A stretch of DNA of 17,461 nucleotides from Eubacterium sp. UBA3782 (GTDB lineage Bacteria > Bacillota > Clostridia > Lachnospirales > Lachnospiraceae), in NCBI GenBank assembly GCA_002368795.1, contig DFFG01000037.1, positions 748 to 18,208 on the forward strand. Reading direction: 5' to 3'. The notes below the pieces were generated by a model that was not told the origin of the DNA, did no database searches, and saw nothing but the letters and a program-made list of their open reading frames with translations. Within the stretch, counting starts at the first letter, position 1, and every line of letters begins with the position of its first letter. Made by a program: the position numbers and the translations under genes. This document shows, in pieces, positions 13,251 to 17,461 of this stretch.

Positions 13251-15281
13251 TCACTGCTCTTGTGCTTTCGTTCCGTCCGCCTTGGGAAAGAGGATCTCGC
13301 TTCTGTCCTCGCCTTCAAACAGCATGTTGTACTGCAGGATCCGGTATCGGCGGATCCACTCGGCCTCGCTGCCCTCCGCCTCATCCAGATGCAGGTGGCA
13401 GCCTCTGCTTTTTGAGAAATACCCTCTGCTGTTGATGGAGGGGATCTCCGTCATCATCTCCGCGAGGAAGCGGACGGATGGCGGCAGGGGGATGCCTGCA
13501 CGCTGCAGCGTCAGCACCGGCAGATAGTTCAGGCTGATCCGGTCAAAGGAGACCGCCTGGGTGTCGTAGTTGGTCCAGATAAAGAAGGGAACGGTATAGA
13601 AATCCTCCAGCTCGTCCATGGTCAGTCCGCTCATGCCCCGCTGGTTCAGCTGCCGGTAAAAGACCTCGTTCAGGCTGGGCTGATGATCGCCAAACAGAAC
13701 GATCTCCACAGGCTCGTCCACCTGCTCAAAATACCGGATCAGGCCCCGCACGGCGTCATCGCTGGTCCTGGCAAGGGTCAGGTACTGGTTGACATCGTCG
13801 TAGATCCCCGGTTCGGCGGTGATCCTGTCGACAAAGCCCGGCCACTGATCATTGTAGCCGCCATGGTTCTGCATGGTCACTGCCAGGCAAAACAGCTTCT
13901 CTCCCTTTTCCTTCTCCTCAAAGCGGCGGATGATCCCGTTATACAGCTCCTCATCGGTGATGTACTTCCGCAGGATCTTTGTCTCGTCGAAATAGCCATC
14001 CTCCAGGAAATAGGTCTCTCCAAATCCCATGGCCGGATAGACCACATTCCGGCTCCATCCGGAAGCATAATAGGGGTGCATGGCTACGGTTGTATAATCG
14101 CGCGCCTTCAGCGTATCGGTGATCGTCCAGGGCTTCTCATCCAGAAACTGCTGGTAGACGACCGAGCCGGCCGGCAGAAAAGCCATGCTCCCGCCGCTCA
14201 TAAATTCCCATTCGGAATTGGGCGTCTTCGCTCCAAAAACCGAGGCAAGGGCGGAGCCCTTTACCGTGTTATCATGCATGGAGGAGATAAAGGGGAGGAC
14301 CTCGTCATTGGTGTGCAGCTCGCCCAGAATACTGAGATCTGCCAGAGATTCGTTCATGATCACGATGATCGTCGGCTCCTTGCCGCCCGCGGATACAAGC
14401 CGGGTCTCCTCTCCGGCATCGCCGCCATACGCCTTCTCCAGCTCCTCGATGGCCTCCTCTGAATACCCCTCCGGCGGCAGGATGATGCTGTCCCGGATAC
14501 TCAGGGCAAAATTCAGCAGAAATCCGTTCTGGGATGCCCCTTTTTGCTCCCAGGTCTGGGTCTCATAGCCCGAGGTCTTCACCTGAAGCAAGGTCCCGCA
14601 GATCAGCGCCGCCGCCAGCGCGGCAATCCTGGACAGGTTTTTCCGCCGGATGCGGATGTTCAGCTTCCATGCCAGCAGCAGAAAAGGCAGGGAAAAGGCG
14701 ATTGCTGCCGCTCCCCGGTCGTGCAGTGCAAGATGGTAGGTACCCAACACTGAAAAACCTGTCTGCGCGGCTGCAATGTCGCTCAGCACGATCTCATTCT
14801 GACGGGCCTGATAGACAAAATAGTCGGTAAAGGCTGCCAGCATGCAGAAGGTATGGACGATAAGGACCGTTATCCTCGGGCTTGCCGTGACCACATGGAC
14901 GAGCAGATACAGCGCAAGGATCAGCAGGATGTTCAGCACATGCTCTGCACGGTCCGTCTTTGCATAATTTTCTGCGTCTAGGATCACATGCTGCACGCAC
15001 TTCTCTGCAAAAATGGCGCCTGTCAGGTACAAAAGAACCGTCCATAACAGATCAAACCGACGGTTCAGGCGGATGTCCGCCCATTCCGTCAGGGCGTACA
15101 GGACAGCTGCCGCTGCTGCAGCCGGCAGACCAAGCCCTGCGGCTGCCATAAGCACAATCAAAAGGACAGCCACAACAGCTGTCCGCACCAGCTTTTCTTT
15201 GTTCCAGCGGAACCGGTATTTTATGAGTCTCGCCTTTGATGTTGTTTCTTCCATTCCGCGCAGGTATTTCTCTTTCTTCAC
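13251..15281 (-). CDS. LTA synthase family (sulfatase-fold) phosphotransferase
   Basis: A 676-residue protein built like LtaS: an N-terminal half with about five membrane spans (roughly 33-65, 77-92, 115-132, 136-152, 190-206; one more possible near 217-231) and an extracellular sulfatase-fold domain from about 300. Metal-site and catalytic residues expected of the family are seen: Glu311 in IVIMNES, Thr353 in GAKTPNSEWEF (the likely nucleophile), HPYYASGWSRN (402-412), MQNHGGY (470-476) and GDHQPS (531-536). Such enzymes move glycerol-phosphate, or a similar group, from a phospholipid onto a surface polymer. It starts seven bases after the HAD gene, so the two are an operon. The GTG at 15281 has a weak GAGAAG upstream; the ATG at 15254 (residue 10) is an equally possible start. 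The exact acceptor is unknown. Confidence 0.92.
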   Translation of the reverse strand: MKKEKYLRGMEETTSKARLIKYRFRWNKEKLVRTAVVAVLLIVLMAAAGLGLPAAAAAAVLYALTEWADIRLNRRFDLLWTVLLYLTGAIFAEKCVQHVILDAENYAKTDRAEHVLNILLILALYLLVHVVTASPRITVLIVHTFCMLAAFTDYFVYQARQNEIVLSDIAAAQTGFSVLGTYHLALHDRGAAAIAFSLPFLLLAWKLNIRIRRKNLSRIAALAAALICGTLLQVKTSGYETQTWEQKGASQNGFLLNFALSIRDSIILPPEGYSEEAIEELEKAYGGDAGEETRLVSAGGKEPTIIVIMNESLADLSILGELHTNDEVLPFISSMHDNTVKGSALASVFGAKTPNSEWEFMSGGSMAFLPAGSVVYQQFLDEKPWTITDTLKARDYTTVAMHPYYASGWSRNVVYPAMGFGETYFLEDGYFDETKILRKYITDEELYNGIIRRFEEKEKGEKLFCLAVTMQNHGGYNDQWPGFVDRITAEPGIYDDVNQYLTLARTSDDAVRGLIRYFEQVDEPVEIVLFGDHQPSLNEVFYRQLNQRGMSGLTMDELEDFYTVPFFIWTNYDTQAVSFDRISLNYLPVLTLQRAGIPLPPSVRFLAEMMTEIPSINSRGYFSKSRGCHLHLDEAEGSEAEWIRRYRILQYNMLFEGEDRSEILFPKADGTKAQEQ

Positions 15282-15287
15282 TTACTT

Positions 15288-16010
15288 TTACTTCTCTAAA
15301 TTTTTCAGGAGCGCCAGATTCTTTTCGATCTCCCGGTAATCGGTGATCATGCGGCATTCCTCCCCGGGCCGGTACCCGGCAGCCTCCAGCTTCGGCGTGC
15401 AGTACAGGATCCCGTGCATCCCGGCAGCCTCCGCTCCCAGGTAGTCCAACCGGTAATTGTCTCCGATAAAAGCGCACTCCTCCGGAGCATAGCCATGGGC
15501 CCTGCAGACATAGGCAAAGAAGGCCGGATCCGGCTTTTCCGTGCCCGCCTCCTCGCTGGTGATCATGTCCTCGAGGAACCGACCGATCCCGATCCTGTCC
15601 GCCTTTCGGTACTGATCCAGCGTTGTCATGTTCGTGGCGGCAGCCACAAAGTATCCCTCGCGCTTTAGGGCAAGAAGCAATGGGACGATGCCCTCCTCCG
15701 GCTGCATTTCCGCCAGGAAGGTGTTCCAGTACAGATCCGTCAGCAATGTCGTATAGGGAAAGACCGGCAGGCCCTGGCTCACCAGAAACCGGCGAAAACG
15801 TATGACACGGCTGTGGGAAGCGGCAGAGCGCCAGCCCATATCCGCCATCAGCTCCCGCCGCGCCGTCTCGATCTGCTCTGCGGCCGCCTCACGTGTCATG
15901 CCAAACTGGAGCGCACAGTAATCATGTACGGCCGCGATGGCCGTCCTGTGGCAGCCGTCATAATCGTACAGTGTATTGTCAAAGTCAAAATACACGGCTT
16001 TTATACTCAT
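15288..16010 (-). CDS. HAD-superfamily hydrolase, subfamily IA (YjjG/phosphoglycolate phosphatase-like)
   Basis: A 240-residue soluble enzyme with all four HAD motifs: DFDNTLYDYD (9-18; nucleophile Asp9 and Asp11), the Thr of ATNMTT (Thr126), Lys159 in TEKPDP, and GDNYRLD (183-189). The helical cap lies between motifs I and II (about 20-105). These enzymes remove phosphate from small molecules such as nucleotides or sugar phosphates; the substrate cannot be told. The ATG at 16010 has GGGTGAG close upstream. It is the first gene of a two-gene unit with the LTA-synthase-type gene, and divergent from purC. Co-transcription with a surface phosphotransferase might mean it handles a released phosphorylated product, but this is speculation. 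Confidence 0.92.
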   Translation of the reverse strand: MSIKAVYFDFDNTLYDYDGCHRTAIAAVHDYCALQFGMTREAAAEQIETARRELMADMGWRSAASHSRVIRFRRFLVSQGLPVFPYTTLLTDLYWNTFLAEMQPEEGIVPLLLALKREGYFVAAATNMTTLDQYRKADRIGIGRFLEDMITSEEAGTEKPDPAFFAYVCRAHGYAPEECAFIGDNYRLDYLGAEAAGMHGILYCTPKLEAAGYRPGEECRMITDYREIEKNLALLKNLEK

Positions 16011-16083
16011 ATACTCACCCGTTTTATGGAGAACGTGCCGGAGAATCCGGGGAAATGTTCACAAACTTGTAGCATTTTTTATC

Positions 16084-16112
16084 TTGTTATTCCCAGATAT
16101 TTTTTATACTAT
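16084..16112 (+). promoter_or_regulatory. Promoter of purC
   Basis: TTGTTA (16084-16089) and TACTAT (16107-16112) at 17-base spacing. The predicted start near 16119 gives a leader of about 137 bases with a CTGCC/GGCAG hairpin. I could not match the leader to a known purine-related riboswitch. Confidence 0.6.
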
Positions 16113-16136
16113 ATTTGCATAAAATGCAAGGGGCAA
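16108..16136 (-). promoter_or_regulatory. Promoter of the HAD-LTA synthase operon, sharing the purC -10
   Basis: On the minus strand TTGCCC (16131-16136) and TATAGT (16108-16113) are 17 bases apart. This -10 covers almost the same bases as the purC -10, within the near-palindrome TATACTATA. An alternative -35 TTGCAT (16124-16129) could use a TAAAAA -10. The start would be near 16101. Confidence 0.45.
16115..16129. promoter_or_regulatory. Candidate operator palindrome TTGCAT-AAA-ATGCAA
   Basis: A perfect 6-bp inverted repeat with a 3-base centre. It lies at the predicted purC start site and inside the -35/-10 spacer of the opposing HAD promoter, so a bound protein could affect both. It does not look like the B. 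subtilis PurR box. It could also be a small RNA hairpin at the purC 5' end. Confidence 0.4.
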
Positions 16137-16255
16137 TGCCGCTGCTCTGCCGCACCGCAAACGTGAGGCAGCCTGCGCTAAGCCGCACCCACACCACACG
16201 AATGCCCGCCCCGCTGCCGGATGCCGGGTCTTACTTTTCTCAGGAGGAAAGACAT

Positions 16256-17125
16256 ATGAAGGAATACCAGCCCATCAAAGAAGGCAAAGTACGCGAGATC
16301 TATGACATCGGCGACAACCTGATCATGGTTGCCACAGACCGAATCTCCGCGTTTGACGTGATTCTGAAAAACAAGGTCTCCAAAAAAGGAACTGTCCTCA
16401 CCCAGATGTCCCGGTTCTGGTTTGACTACACCAGCGACATCATCCCGAACCATATGGTCAGCGTAGATGTCAACGACATGCCGGAATACTTCCGCCAGGA
16501 GCAGTTCGACGGCAACAGCATGCTCTGCAAAAAGCTGACCATGCTCCCCATCGAGTGCATCGTCCGCGGCTACATCACCGGAAGCGGCTGGGCCAGCTAT
16601 CAGAAGACCGGCAAGGTCTGCGGCATCGATCTGCCGGAAGGCCTGAAGGAGTGCAGCAAGCTCCCGACCCCCATCTATACCCCCAGCACAAAGGCTGAGA
16701 TCGGCGATCACGACGAGAACATCAGCTTTGAAAAGAGCGTAGAGATCCTCGAAAAGCTGTATCCCGGCCACGGCGAGTACTATGCTTCCGTTCTCCGCGA
16801 CAGCACCATCCGCCTCTACGAGGAATGCGCCGAGTACGCGCTGGAGAGAGGCATCATCATTGCCGACACCAAGTTTGAGTTTGGTCTGGACGAGACGGGC
16901 AACGTCGTTCTGGCAGACGAGATGCTCACACCGGACAGCAGCCGTTTCTGGCCCGTTGAAGGCTATGAGGCAGGCCACAGCCAGCCCTCCTTCGACAAGC
17001 AGTTTGTCCGTGACTGGCTGAAGGCAAACCCGGACAGCGACTACGATCTTCCCCAGGATGTCATTGACAAGACCATCGAGAAATACCTCGAGGCCTACAA
17101 GCTCCTGACCGGTAAGGATCTGTAA
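16256..17125 (+). CDS. purC: Phosphoribosylaminoimidazole-succinocarboxamide synthase (SAICAR synthetase)
   Basis: A 289-residue cytoplasmic enzyme of purine biosynthesis that joins aspartate to CAIR using ATP to form SAICAR. Both family signatures are present: LPIECIVRGYITGSGWASY (residues about 96-114) and IADTKFEFG (about 202-210). The N-terminus KEGKVREIYDIGDNLIMVAT and DRISAFDVI, and the later LADEMLTPDSSRFWP, are also typical. The start is clear: AGGAGG (16242-16247) eight bases before the ATG; the longer in-frame extension upstream is not conserved. No other pur gene lies in the window, so it is apparently a single-gene transcript, ended by the hairpin just downstream and divergent from the HAD gene. 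Confidence 0.98.
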   Translation: MKEYQPIKEGKVREIYDIGDNLIMVATDRISAFDVILKNKVSKKGTVLTQMSRFWFDYTSDIIPNHMVSVDVNDMPEYFRQEQFDGNSMLCKKLTMLPIECIVRGYITGSGWASYQKTGKVCGIDLPEGLKECSKLPTPIYTPSTKAEIGDHDENISFEKSVEILEKLYPGHGEYYASVLRDSTIRLYEECAEYALERGIIIADTKFEFGLDETGNVVLADEMLTPDSSRFWPVEGYEAGHSQPSFDKQFVRDWLKANPDSDYDLPQDVIDKTIEKYLEAYKLLTGKDL

Positions 17126-17156
17126 GACTTGCGCCGGACACAATAGCTGACAAAAC

Positions 17157-17194
17157 AAAGAGCTGCCGTACAACCAATTGTGCGGCAGCTCTTT
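17157..17194. terminator. Bidirectional hairpin terminator after purC
   Basis: AAAGAGCTGCCGTACA (17157-17172) pairs with TGTGCGGCAGCTCTTT (17179-17194), 16 pairs with one wobble and a 6-base loop. Tails are TTTATGTT on the plus strand and TTTGTTTTG on the minus strand, so it can serve both purC and the gene converging from the right edge. Confidence 0.85.
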
Positions 17195-17238
17195 ATGTTC
17201 TATATAAACCAACCGACAGGGCAGACAGCACACGCCCC

Positions 17239-17461
17239 TTATCCCTTCTGCATTGCCTTCTTTGCCATATAGAGGATCAGCGGGTTGGTCGCGGAAATGT
17301 TGGTGCGCTCTTTCTTGAGGCCGAGCTTTTTGAGTGTGGTATCGCAGTAATCCACCAGCATCTTTGTTGTGGCCAGTCCCATGCCGCTGGCAGAACCGGT
17401 TACGATGCATACCTTATCTGTATAATTAAAATAATCCGTGAAGCCACACATGTCTGAAGAC
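17239..17461 (-). CDS. Short or partial ORF with glycine-rich Rossmann-like motif
   Basis: The frame is open to the right edge; an ATG at 17451 would give only 70 residues, with no visible ribosome-binding site before the edge. The visible part reads DYFNYTDKVCIVTGSASGMG then LATTKMLVD, which looks like the N-terminal NAD(P)-binding strand and glycine motif (TGxxxGxG) of a short-chain dehydrogenase. What follows, however, is YCDTTLKKLGLKKERTN and SATNPLILYMAKKAMQKG then a stop, not the rest of that fold. Two readings are possible: the C-terminal end of a flavodoxin-like NAD(P)H oxidoreductase, where a similar Gly-rich strand followed by a helix and LG occurs, or a remnant dehydrogenase N-terminus joined to another coding end. 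I cannot decide from this window. Confidence 0.5.
   Translation of the reverse strand, partial: SSDMCGFTDYFNYTDKVCIVTGSASGMGLATTKMLVDYCDTTLKKLGLKKERTNISATNPLILYMAKKAMQKG

Noticed and set aside
16119..16255. Purine-related riboswitch (purine, ZTP, PRPP types) in the purC leader
   Set aside because: I compared the leader with remembered consensus elements and found no convincing set; only a simple CTGCC/GGCAG hairpin is visible.
16178..17410. 410-codon minus-strand ORF
   Set aside because: It is antisense to purC and runs through the bidirectional terminator; the purC signatures on the plus strand are unambiguous.

Overview
The window looks like chromosomal DNA from a low-to-moderate-GC Gram-positive anaerobe of the Clostridia, most probably Lachnospiraceae-like. 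The reasons are a DUF3793 protein, a fused GT2/GtrA glycosyltransferase next to a phosphodiester glycosidase, an LTA-synthase-type enzyme, AGGAGG ribosome-binding sites, sigma-A-like promoters and many intrinsic terminators. This placement is inference; there is no rRNA or tRNA in the window. No insertion sequence, phage gene, CRISPR array or integration site was seen.

Layout. 1-3521 (minus strand): a FecCD/BtuCDF-type importer. Permease and ATPase form one unit (3233 to 1063). Below it lies an independent promoter with a well-formed cobalamin riboswitch, including a P13 hairpin whose loop is complementary to L5, then a leader terminator and the start of the substrate-binding lipoprotein, which runs off the left edge. 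The riboswitch makes corrinoids the likely substrate. 3525-5063 (minus): an AEC-family permease and a short DUF3793 protein behind two close promoters, one containing a GTTAG-N6-CTAAC palindrome. 5199-9860 (minus): an envelope cluster of GT2/GtrA glycosyltransferase, NAGPA-type phosphodiester glycosidase and a small Ala-rich membrane protein (overlapping, one operon), then a CapA-like metallophosphatase with its own promoter, followed by a 14-bp tandem repeat and a terminator.

9861-10309 is a long intergenic region. 10310-13029 (plus) carries a stand-alone PTS EIIC-type permease and an AGCS alanine/glycine:cation symporter, each with its own promoter and terminator; the symporter mRNA appears to begin with a hairpin and U-tract. 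13251-16010 (minus) holds an LTA-synthase-family phosphotransferase behind a HAD hydrolase. 16256-17125 (plus) is purC, divergent from the HAD gene, with the two predicted -10 elements overlapping on opposite strands. The right edge (minus) holds a short or partial ORF with a glycine-rich Rossmann-like motif.

Themes: riboswitch-controlled corrinoid uptake; cell-surface polymer building or remodelling (GT2/GtrA, phosphodiester glycosidase, CapA, LTA synthase); and single-gene transporters. I found no clear new defence or mobile system. The most useful leads are the duplicated P1 strand next to the riboswitch, the C-terminal extension of the ABC ATPase, the GT2/GtrA-phosphodiester glycosidase pairing, and the shared -10 between purC and the HAD gene.
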